Source: Oscheius tipulae
Taxonomy: Eukaryota; Nematoda; Chromadorea; Rhabditida; Rhabditidae
Direction: 5' to 3'
Assembly: GCA_037178975.1 (NCBI GenBank)
Contig: JASJZH010000004.1
Span: 10,664,001-10,728,000, forward strand
Length of the DNA: 64,000 bases
Shown one piece after another: positions 11,360 through 21,736 of the stretch. The first letter of the stretch is position 1; each line of letters begins with the position of its first letter. The notes below the pieces were generated by a model that did no database searches, was not told the origin of the DNA, and saw only the letters and a program-made list of their open reading frames with translations. A program made the translations under genes and the position numbers.

Positions 11360-11736
11360 TTATTTGTAGGCATAGCCGATGCCATACAGGTTATCCAGTA
11401 GTGAACGTTTGGACATCTGGACTGGACGGAGTTTGTGGGTCTGGGGCTCAAAATCGGAGGTACTGATGGGTGCTCGGAGGAGAACTCGGACCTGAAAATG
11501 TGGCACTTGAAACAGAGAGACAGAGACAGGGAGCTCACATGTTTCATCGGAGGTTCTAGAGGCACAATGTCCGACTGGAATGCTTCAGCTTCAGCCGGTT
11601 CTACTGCCTCCAAAATGATAGGTAGGGCTGATTGTGTTGACATGTCAATACACACAAATAGCGTCACGAGGGATAAAAGCTGAAAGACCAGTTTATAAAA
11701 GCCACCCTGATTGCATAAACATACATGGAGGAGCAT
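11360..11736 (-). CDS. Neuropeptide-like secreted precursor
   Basis: Three exons with phase-0 junctions: 11736-11725, 11679-11539 and 11491-11360, total 94 residues. Signal peptide MLLHLLSLVTLFVCIDMSTQ, then an acidic spacer rich in Glu, Ala and Pro, then a basic-cleavage-type KR followed by SLLDNLYGIGYAYK at the very C-terminus. Signal peptide, acidic spacer, dibasic site and a short terminal peptide are the usual layout of a peptide precursor. The final peptide lacks a Gly amidation signal, and I do not recognise it as a known FLP or NLP. The second intron carries the simple repeat. Confidence 0.5.
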
Positions 11737-14317
11737 CTGGCTTACTGGAGAGTGCGAGAGATCCGGCTCAAACAAGCCCCAGGCCTTTTATATGGAGACA
11801 GCCACGCCCAGTGAGTGAGGCACGCCTTCATCTCTCAATTAAGACGCTGAAAAGTGAGGGGAATAGAGTATGGGAAAGGAGACAGAATGGGTCCAGAAAA
11901 CATGGGAACTTGGTGATGAAGTAGGGCGACGTGAACTGTCTGTGGTTATGATTAGAGCGAGTCAGACATGTCTAGGTTCCAATAGACTCTTTTCTTAACA
12001 TTGGGTGGGATAAACTGTACAGTCTCATCTGCTAGCTTAGCAGACAACGAAAGAATACCACCATTTTTATTAAGACCGATAGAAAGATAACAATAGGTCA
12101 TTGTGGAAGAATCCAACCGGTTTCATTGATTCCGAACTTTTCGAAGCACTCTAGACTATTCAATTTATCGAACTGCTCGTGATTTTGATAGTTGAACCCG
12201 TCTTCACCTTTTACCTAGATGCCTATACGAATTTGGAAACGTTTTGAGGATTTACGAACAACACCAACAGATCCACCCCCTTGGTCCAAAGTACTGATCC
12301 GAAAATGGTTATTCAGAAACCGGGCTGTACGGAAGGACTCAGGGTCGTCTATGTAGCATTTTTTGTCTCTGCCTATCTAGTCGGAGCTAAAAATTTTCAA
12401 TATCAGTGAAGATGTTCACGCTTTGCCAATTTTGTTTCCAGCTAGATGACTGAATATTCAATGCTTGCACGTTATCTACCAGATTCCAAGAAGTGAATGG
12501 CCCAATCCTTGTTCTATAAACTCTTCTGAGCTCAATTCTCCGATCACAGACATCCCCTAATCGGACTGCTACATAACCTCCTCAAGTTATTATCTCCATA
12601 TCCCCGTTCTCTCTCAAATGATTCACTGGCTGCTTACTGCCTTCCGAATGAGCAAAGCTCAAAGAGGGATTTCCTCCCGCCCTAATTGATCTCTCACTCT
12701 TCGTCGCTGAGAGCTTGTTACATGTTCGAAGAAGCCAGAGTGGAAATTGTAGAGAGACAGGGGGGTTGCGATGATAACAGTTTCACCTTTCTGAAATACT
12801 GATCTTTTTTTAGAAGACATTAGAAAGCTGTCAAGGTATCTCTTCGGACTCACTCTGTCTCTCTGTCTCTCTATCTTTTTGAACTTGACACTCTTTGACG
12901 TGATCTCCTAGTCCGTGATGGATGTACTCATTTCCGCTGGACTAAAGATTGCCAGAAAAGCTATTCAGGAGCAGGGTCAAGAGGACGAGTGTTCGTTAGT
13001 ATTCTAGCGAGGACGCGGGAGTCCAATTACCAACAAGTTATCTATGGGTTGCTGGAAAAAAAGAGCAAGAAGGTGGTCTGGAGAATGGAAATAAGATGGA
13101 AGAGCTTTGGAAAATAGAAAGACAGTGACAGAGCGACTAAGGAACTGAGAGACAGAGAGTCAGAGAGACAGCGATACTGAGAGATTGAGAGCTTGTCCAC
13201 CTTCTAGTCATGTCTAGTTTTGATTGACCTGTATTGCCTCTTTGTCAGTCTCGGTCACCTTTTGGTTTGATTAGTTTTTTTTTACAGTAGGCTGACAGAC
13301 TGTCGACAGAGAGGTATTGTTCAATCTGAAACGGTGACTCTTTGCTCTCACGGCTACTATCTCTCTGAAAATCGGTACCTACCACCTATCTGATCGGAAT
13401 GGTTTGACTGACATGACTACTCTTCCCTGTACTCTGTCCCTGTCTCTTCCCCTCTACTTGTCTTCAAACCATTTATTTTCTTGAATTGAGCAATTACCAA
13501 TGAAATGATAGTTCTACCCTCCTACACACAAGCATATTAGACAGACTGAGCCATCTAATGATCACATAACTCTTCTTGGTCTTCCATTATTGTCTGTTTT
13601 CCGCCCTTCATCATAAATCAGAAGAATGCGAGCCAAAGATTCTAGGTAGTCTGAGATGAATTTCATTAGTCTATTTGTATTCTTGGAAAGAGGGTTCCAA
13701 GAGGAGGAGGAGACTTGTACAAGATGGGTCAAAAATAGAGGAGAGGGACTCTAATGCGCATTAGAAAACGGATGACCGTCAAAGAGAGGAGCGAATGTGC
13801 ACACCTCGCGGAGCAGAAGATCAGTCTCGTGACCAAGGTTCGGGAGAGTTGCAGCTGTGATGTCTTTTCACATTGCTTGCAATAACATTTTTGAGATGTT
13901 CTGTTAGGATGGAAATCGAGGAACGAGCACCTTCGCTTGCTAGACTATCGTACATTGAAAGAGACATAGAAACAGAGAGACTACCAGTCAAAGGATATCC
14001 AGCAAAAAAAACCATGACGTGCACTCTTGCGTATCTTTGCTCAGACCAGCTCAAAAATGACCGTCTTCTTTTTTGATCTGAAGAACTGTTCGTATTCTTA
14101 TCATTGCTTATTTAGCACGACCTGATCGCCTTCCGTGATGCTGCTGAATCCGCTGAGCTCGACTTATTTACGCCAAAAGGGCTCCTTTTGCAGAGCAGAA
14201 GCTCCCCTGATTAGTCAGACCCTGATCCCTGTTTTCTGGTCTGTTTCAGCTCGACAACAATCAAAAAATGTTTATGAGGGGTACCGGGAAAGTTGGGGAA
14301 AAAACAAGAAAAAGAGT
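11737..14317. other. Gene-poor spacer
   Basis: About 2.6 kb without a supportable gene. It contains simple-repeat runs (13130-13190) and scattered short frames. A 29-codon plus-strand frame at 12918-13007 is open but has no supporting signal. Confidence 0.45.
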
Positions 14318-16177
14318 TCAATAATAACGACGGAATACTTCAAAGGAAGCCTCGGAGAGCTTCTTCCTCCTGGTGGCGAGGGTTCCCATCTTGGGCTTGC
14401 CGACACGTGATCGGGGCTTTGAGACCTTGTAGTTGAGCATCTTCTGACGCTGCTTCTTGACCGTGTTCATCTCATACCAGCTTCTGACATCGGCTCCATT
14501 CTCACAGTCAAAGTAGTAGTCGTTGCCGGGGATGGCAGAGTGAAGGACGACGGAACGACCGCGAATTGTGACGGCCTGAAAAACTGGATTGTCTTTCTAC
14601 TATCAACCGTAGTCTAAATCACGACATTTGATTCTAAATTTCGTAAAAGTGTTTTCAAAACACTAGAAGAAAACAGATTTTAAATCTTTTTCTCAAAAAA
14701 AAGCAACATCTTTCCCTAGACCACTTTCGAAGCTACTTCGTTAGACTCGTTCTACAACGATCATGGTCTGAGGGTACCGCTGGTACGATCACTATGAGCC
14801 CGAAGGCTGACTTGGAGGCGCATGGTCCGGTATATATGGGGATTGTCCAGCGCGAGATGGTACGGCGGTGACAAGTGCGACTAAGCTCAAGCCAAAAAAG
14901 AAGTATCTTTTTCGGTACGAAGAAGTGGCTTTCCAGCAAAACGATGTTCTGCAAAGTTGTGGATTTTGGTAAGGGCCACAAGATTGCAGAATATCGCAAA
15001 GCTGCAGAAGCACGTTTTGGATCCGATAGACCTGTCCCAATGACTCACCCTGATAAGTTGTGCTGTGGTGAACAAAATGGGACACTTTTTTTCCGCGTCC
15101 ACAATAACTAGAGAGGAACTCTTCGTCACCAGGAGGACTCTTTTCGAGCGATTGACCAGCTTCGCAGGGGTGATAGTGCCTGAAAGCTGTCTCTGGGACT
15201 ATTGTATCCTCTGGTGATGAGTACAAGTATGACCTCCGGACTCTCTCTTGACCATCGGTCATACTCTAAAGAGACCGAGTGGCTGTAAAGTATCTCCCTT
15301 GAAGTGTGTCCTTAGGAAGCAAACACTTACCACAAGGTCTGATCCCAGCTCCCATCGCCCAGGCAAAGTACTGTTCCGTGTGAAGCTGACCAGGAAAGCG
15401 GAGAGACAGGACACCCGAGACAAAGATCAGATGAAGTGATTGTTTGGCATCATCTGAAATAAGCGTGAGGCTGAGTACAGAGATGGAAACTGACCATAGG
15501 CACAGTGCATAAGCTGCTGGGAATTGTGAAGCGCGACTTCAGATCCGGCTCGGGTCAACGAGAACCAATGGGAACGGTCGTGAGCACGGGAGATGTGAAG
15601 CTGATGACGTTGCCACTGAAAGTAAGTTGGTAGAAAATGGGAAGATAGGCCAATCTGTCTCTCTCTCTCTCTCTCTCGCTGACTCTCTGTCTTTCAGCCT
15701 AAGAATACACTTCAAGAGATATACTTTACAGCCTTTTGTTCTTTTTAGAGTATGACCGGTGGTCAGAGAGGGTCCGGAGGACGTACTTGTACTCGTCACC
15801 CGATGTAGAAACCGCGAGAGAGACAGAAGCAGAACACTTTGGCTTACGATCAAGAGTCAAATTCGAACCAACAGTCAAGCAAGCTCCCCTCTTGTCCCCC
15901 TATAACTGTTGCGTCCACATTGTTACGTAAGGGATGAGTTCAATACAAGAGAGATCGACTTACCTTCCCGTCCGCTGTCTTCCAAAGAACCGGGCTGCGG
16001 AACATTCCCTCGGTGATGATGGCAGTCTGACTCTGAAAATACACTACTAATCAGTCAAATGATTCAAACCTGGGAGACACCATCCTTTCGACAAATCTTC
16101 GACAGCTTCGGCTTCTCCTCCGGCTTCTTGACCCTCTTTCTGCGAACCAGATTGACAACAGAGGCCAGGAATCGCAT
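14318..16177 (-). CDS. Tandem PH-like domain protein
   Basis: Seven exons chain perfectly in phase: 16177-16070, 16032-15964, 15615-15495, 15453-15331, 15179-15049, 14880-14812 and 14575-14318, about 293 residues. The N-terminus is basic. TEGMFRSPVLWK, WQRHQLHISR and SHWFSLTRAGSEVALHNSQQ resemble the first strands of a pleckstrin-homology fold. The second half (KRVLLVTKSSSLVIVD, then IRGRSVVLHSAIPG, YYFDCENGADVRSWYEM) ends with a typical PH terminal helix containing the invariant Trp. The tail is very basic. Such proteins usually bind membranes or phosphoinositides. Two donors are GTCAGT/GTCAGC rather than GTRAGT. Inverted repeats flank exons 3-4. Exact family unknown. Confidence 0.6.
15213..15316. 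repeat. Inverted repeat arm 1, in an intron
   Basis: About 104 nt that is roughly 85% identical to the reverse complement of 15698-15800. Both arms lie in introns of the PH-like gene and bracket exons 3 and 4. Confidence 0.8.
15698..15800. repeat. Inverted repeat arm 2, in an intron
   Basis: Partner of 15213-15316. The two arms are separated by about 380 nt that include two coding exons. Confidence 0.8.
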
Positions 16178-17290
16178 TGTACTCTCTACAAATAACAATG
16201 GAACGAGAACTGTGAGGGTGCGAAAAGTAAATGGGAGGGAAAGCCGAAAGAAGGTTGGCCTGCGGGAGGTCTGGAGGTGCGGGACCATAGGGAGAGCAGG
16301 AAGGGCTATTCTCACTCGTAGTATGAGAAAGGAGAGGAAAGAAAGGAGAGTAGAAAAACAGAGAGACAGATAGACAGATAGACAGAAAGACAGAAAGACA
16401 AAGAGACAGAGAGATTAAATGGAATCAATAGCAGAACAGTTCCGGAGGATACTGACCAAAGAAGCGACGCGAAAAGAGAAGTTGCTTTACTGGCTCTTTT
16501 CCTAATTAGGGTGGGCGTGGCTCGGATCATACCCATACTGTACCCGCCCAGTCTCCTATCCCTGTGGCAACTCAGAAAAAGGAGCCGACTAGAGCTAAAC
16601 TACTGATTTACGAGAGTGATAAAGTTACTTTTTGACTGATTGGAACTATCTAGGTTCTTTTGACAGGGGCAGTCAGCAAGGTCCAACTTGTAAGAAGCCA
16701 AGGCTGATTTAAGTTTTTGTCCCGGTCGCTATCACTTTCTTTCCCTGTTTAATCTCCCGTATCTTAAGCCGCCCCTGAAGTCCTCGTTGACCTTGTGCTT
16801 GTGAGGAGAGGAGAATGAGGCCAGATCGAGCCCCGTCAAAGCCCAAATCATTGCCCTTTTGACTTTTTGCATCTTTCTTGCCTACCAATCCAGACATGCA
16901 ATCTCGTGGTGGGCAACTGTCCAGTCGCAGTAACAGGCTGAGCACGAAAAAAGTGGCCCTGCAGGCGTTTTTTCTCTGCCCGGACCCGTTTGCAACATTT
17001 TGCCGGCTTCCTCGAGATTAGTCACACTTCTCGGTTCCGGCGGTGGACTTTTGCCCTGTTCACTCTGTTTCTGTCTCTCACTCTCTCTTTGTCTGTCTCT
17101 CGATCTCTCTGTCCCTGTCTCCCTTTTCTATGCCTCCTCTTCTTCCTGTTCCCAAGCTGTGACAACAGTCCACGTCTTTTCCATTATTTGACCAAAAAAA
17201 ACATTCGAGTTGGCAAGTCTGATGCCTATTTCATTATATAGGAAAGCCATCCGTTTTCAGTTTACTCTTTCGACCAACTTTTCCCCGACC
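16178..17290. other. Intergenic, no gene seen
   Basis: Contains repeats of GACAGATA/GACAGAAA type (16350-16410) and pyrimidine-rich tracts (17060-17130). Open frames lack splice or start context. Confidence 0.45.
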
Positions 17291-17515
17291 ATGCCAGGCA
17301 TGCAGCAATCGGTCTACTTCCTCTGTCTCCTTCTTCTTGTTCTCGCTGTCATTGTTCAGAGCCAAGAGGGTAGTGGTGAGGGATCCGGCGAAATGGAACA
17401 GGTCATCAGTGTCATAACATGTAAGTTGGCTCCAAGCCTGTCTGCCAAAACATATTTTTTAGCCGAAGGTTCTGGAGAGGCGCCTGGCGAGGGCAGTGGG
17501 GACCTCTTCTTCTGA
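17291..17515 (+). CDS. Small secreted chondroitin-proteoglycan-like core protein
   Basis: Two exons, 17291-17420 and 17463-17515, joined phase 1 over a 42-nt intron; 60 residues. After a signal peptide (QSVYFLCLLLLVLAVIVQSQ) the mature chain is almost all EGSGEGSGE and EGSGEAPGEGSGD. Acidic-flanked Ser-Gly pairs are the xylosylation sites used for chondroitin attachment, and nematodes have short CPG core proteins of this type, important in eggshell and embryonic matrix. No chitin-binding domain is present. Assignment rests on motif composition only. Confidence 0.6.
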   Translation: MPGMQQSVYFLCLLLLVLAVIVQSQEGSGEGSGEMEQVISVITCKLAPSLSAKTYFLAEGSGEAPGEGSGDLFF

Positions 17516-17621
17516 AAGTGATACAATGTACCCATTGTTCAGACTTCGCCGAATGAACATTTGTCTATTGACTGGTTTTCGGGGTTTATAAATCAGAGGT
17601 AGTCGAGATAGTCATCCAGAC

Positions 17622-17973
17622 ATGCATGTCTTTCTATTTGCTCTCTTCTTCGTTTGTCTCACTAATAATGGAACTGCTCAGGCTGCTGTAGTAACGACGG
17701 TTTGTGTTTTCTTAAAGACGGACATTGACAGAGACTGACTTTCAGACACCTTTGAACTCTTCCGACTTGTACGCGACCTCCTCGCCTACCAGCTCCAGCT
17801 CTGACGGCCGGCTCAGAATGGTAAGGTTTTCGGCTGATGACGAGGAAGAAGAGGGGCCTGTTCGTGAACGTCGCTCTCCCGGAGTCAGAGGTTACGCCAG
17901 ACCTCCTTCACCTCCCAGTGGTGGCCGATACAATACGGGAGCTGGTGCTGGCAGTCAACATGGTAGATATTGA
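17622..17973 (+). CDS. Small secreted Ser/Gly/Pro-rich protein
   Basis: Two exons, 17622-17699 and 17746-17973, phase 0, intron 46 nt. Signal peptide MHVFLFALFFVCLTNNGTAQ, then a Ser/Thr-rich stretch, an acidic run DDEEEEG, a basic site ERRSPG, and a Gly/Arg/Tyr-rich tail. A TTTATAAAT lies about 35 nt before the start and only about 70 nt after the preceding stop, so this gene probably has its own promoter. No family recognised; extracellular matrix or peptide precursor are both possible. Confidence 0.55.
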
Positions 17974-20900
17974 CCGATCAAATGTGAATAAAGGGCAGTT
18001 GAGACAGAGACAGAATGACAGGGTGGAGAGCGACAGTGAGACAGAGACCTTCAATCATCCCCTACACTTCATTCGTATCAATTTGTCAGCAGCTCGAACT
18101 CTCTCTGCGGCTCCTCTTGATTGAACGACTGATAGTCACCGTGTGTAACACCTCTCCGGATTAATTGAGAGACTGAGGCGCGAAATCGTCAGGTTAAGGA
18201 GTGGCAGCTGGCTCCTCAGTCATCTGTCTCTCTCCCTCCCTCACTATGCTAATTGACTCAATCCCCTCTGTTTCAATTACCCTAGAACTTTCTTAGTCTT
18301 CCCTCTCTGCCCCGAGTTTGGGAAGCCAACCGCCCGTAAAATCGTCAAATCCAGGAGGGATTACTGACTGGACGGCGGGAAGTTCTTCCCACGGCCTCTC
18401 CGTTTGTGAGGCTACACGCAAAGGTGGTCGTCATCTGTCACAACGGGGCTCGAGCGCCAAACGATGAGTTCTTCTGGGAACGAAAGAAGAAGTCCCGGTC
18501 AAGTAATCATGTTTCGAACTGACTTCTGATCCCCCTTCTGTCTATCTAGGTCTCTCTGCTTCTCTGTCTCTCTGTCCCTCTGTCTCTTCGTCTCTCAGAG
18601 CCCCGTTTTGTCCACTCCCTGAAAAAGTCCAATCACCGACAGTTTCGAGAGCCCTCGAACCGGTAAATTGGCTGAAATCAGCTCAACCTGCTGCCGACCA
18701 CCCTTTGCGAGCGCCACACGTGTTCAGTTTTCCTTCGGGATGGTGTCATTAATTACGCCTTTTGACTGGGTCTCATCGCTTCGTACGGTCATATGCGTAC
18801 GTTTTCTTTACAGCGTCGTTCCCCCGCCACGCTCATCATAAGCATGTGTGTGTGTATGGAAAAACAGCTGATCTCAGGCTCTCGGTTCTGGGGCGGTCAT
18901 AGAGAACATGTTTTTCATATGTTTCTCTTTATGTTCTCGATGAGCATCCGTCTTACGAGAGAGAGTCTATCGCCCTACACACATCGCTCTCTCTTACTTC
19001 TTGTTTCATGGCCCGAGGTGTACCCTTCGAACTTTACCTGACAGAGAGACAGAGACATAGAGAGATAAAGAGATAAAGAGAAAGACAGGAATAGATAGTC
19101 GCTCTCAGCTGCATGTCTATTTCTGAAAATGCCAAAATTCTGTCTCATGCCCTTGACTCATTCCCATTGCCCGGCCTGTTTCATCCTCTCTCCTCCTAAA
19201 AAAACACTGTACCATCTGGTCTCATACTCATGTCTCCCTTATCTCCGGTCAAATCTCTCTCCCAGGATTCTTCTCACACGCACACCGACAAGTCTCTCTT
19301 TCTTCCGGGCCCTCAGCGTAAACATTAACTTTACGCGCGAAAAATTACCCCTGTGTCCCGTTGTGATTGAATTTGAGGCAGGGGGACTCCCGAAGCCAGT
19401 CGTTTTGTGCTCTCCTTTTAGAAGTTCGCGGGCTGAGATTTTTAAATTCTTCCAAGTTGTTTAGCATAAAATGACTTGTTGGGAGAAAATTTAGGCTCGA
19501 GAACAATAGGCCTCCTGCTGGGATGTCAGTCTGAATCCAGTCATTGTGACTCTTGCCGAGGTAATTGTCCAGCCTCGAGGCGAGAACACTTGAAAAACTG
19601 AGCTGTAGTCTCCTGCGAAGTAGCTCCTCTCTGTCTCTCTGTCCCTCTCTGTCCCCTTCCATTTATCCAGCTGCTTGTTCGGCGCCAGCCATCATAACCC
19701 CTGTCTCGAACCAGATGACCTCATGTTCTGAGAGTCACTCACTCCTCTCAGATCCTTCCTATTTACCCGCACCTGCTCTCTTCTAACCCCCTGATGACCC
19801 CCTACCGTGTGTTCTTAATCGCTTGTCCATCTCTAATCCCTAAGGCCAGCTGACCAGTAATTTCCGAGAGGAAGGGAGGTTGCTATAGCATTATCTCCGC
19901 ACCTCCTCTCAACAAGTTCCATTGTTGACTCTGAAGTGTCTCCCGTAACAATTTCAATAGGTCGTTGATTTTTTTGGATCATGGAGAGAAATTCGGACAC
20001 ATTTGTTCGGGTTAAAGGCTCCCTACCCCCTTCCCTCTAGTATTCATACTAGATGTCATAACATCTAACGATTACTGTTGCATACTGAATTAGATTCTAT
20101 CTTTCTCCTCTCCCTCAGTCTTTCTTGAAGTTCAATTGTCTTTCTTATGAATTAAACCGCGATGAATGTCTAGGTATTGGGAAAATCTAATATTTAGGTT
20201 GTCAATACTTTGATTTGTGATATTTACGTGGACGGTCACTCTGCCTGGCAGTGCCGACTATTTTTTCGATTTCAACATATGATTTCTCGCCCATGTCTTG
20301 CCTTTTTACCGATGTCCATACTGACGGCGGATGAAAAAAACATTATCTACTCTGTACCGTCTTTGACGCAACTGTTTCTCTCAGACGGTCTCTCTGAACA
20401 CACGATCGCATCTTGTCCCTGTCTCTCTGCCTTTGCTCCAATAATGACTAGGACTGGTTCAAATCTGAAAGGGTTTCTGTGACTGTTGTAGTAGACAATA
20501 CAGTTAAACAATCCAAAAAATCCTAAAGACTGACATGTGGCATTGTCTCTCTGTGCACATCTCTGTCTTTGTTTTTTTTTACCTGTCCCTCTGTCTCTGA
20601 TACTGGTTCCTGTCACTCTGTCTCTGTTCCAGTAATGAGTAAGCTCGGTTCTAAGGTGAGCAGAAGCCTGGGACTCTTGTACTCTCTATCATTGAGTAGA
20701 CAGTGCAGTTAAGCAATCCAAAGCATCTTGAAGACTTTTTACATGCCAAATTGTCTCTCTGTCCCCGTCTCTATGTTTCTGATGATTCCAGTCACCCTGT
20801 CTTTAATACTATAATGAGCAGGCTAAGTTTAATCGTGAATTGTGACTCTTGTACTCTATGATTTTGTAAAAATAGTACAGTAAAGAAATATTAAGAAAGT

Positions 20901-21736
20901 TGCATACTCTGCCACCCTGTTCTGGCCTTCCTTTCCATGACTCTCTGTCTCTATTCCCGTTATAGTCAGCCTGATTCTACGGTGACTAGAAGGCAGAAGA
21001 CAGTGCAGTAGAGATATCTAAAGGTTCTTGAGGACTACCGGCTCATTCAATGTCCTAAGGTACTGAGATTGCCGCAGCTCAACTTTTTCCCCCTCTTCCT
21101 CCACTGCAGGTGTTCTCCTTCAACTTTTTCCCTCCCTTCTTTTGCCAATCTGCCGTCAAAGCGGCAGTTGCGGTCATTTGGTCACTGTCCAAATAAGGTG
21201 CCGCTCCCCTCATATACTTCTCGCCGACTGTCCCCAAATACGACCTATAATTACCGGGTGATCAGTTAATTACCCCCTGATCATCAAAGAGAGACAGAGA
21301 GACTACCCCCTGTCCTGTTTGATCATTTTGTTGACTCTTCTTCCTTTCTCTCCTCTTCCCTCCATGACTCGATCGTGAGCAAAGGAATTGGCCCTATTAT
21401 TTGTCTCTGTTTGTGTTTGGCACAATTAGCTGGAAGAGTCTTTAATAATTTTGGTTTTTTTAACTCTGGAGAACGGCTTTCTGTTTGTTGGCTCAATGAA
21501 ATCCTCGCTCGTAGTTTTTGGGGAAGATCAGGTTTCAGTGTCAGAACAAAATGGGTCCTTCCACCCACACTCTCTGTCTCTCAGTCTCTCAATGTTGCCA
21601 TCTGATCTAGAAAACCTTTAACACTCATACTACTTTCTTTCCTTTCCACCACCGCCTTGCACTATAGTCCCAAGAGACCCTCTTCTTCTCCCCTAATCAA
21701 CATCACCTGATATTAGATGTTTTCCCCATTATCAAC
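17974..21736. other. Gene-poor region with pyrimidine tracts
   Basis: About 3.8 kb with no supportable gene. It holds TCTCTGTC simple-sequence runs (18540-18600, 19040-19090, 20400-20640) and the degenerate tandem repeat listed separately. Open frames here have no splice structure. Confidence 0.45.
20380..21060. repeat. Degenerate tandem repeat, about four units of 150-200 nt
   Basis: Each unit starts with a TCTCTGTC run, then a variant of CCAATAATGAGTAAGC (near 20430, 20629, 20807 and 20957), then GTGACTCTTGTACTCT-like text, an ACAGTACAGTTAAGCAATCC variant, and a CTTGAAGACT variant. The units differ by many substitutions and small deletions. Confidence 0.6.

Noticed and set aside
12918-13007. 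29-codon plus-strand frame with a Met start
   Set aside because: Amphipathic-looking but no signal peptide, promoter or acceptor; frames this short are expected by chance.
18793-19041. 82-codon plus-strand frame
   Set aside because: No start context, splice sites or similarity; lies in a repeat-rich gene desert.
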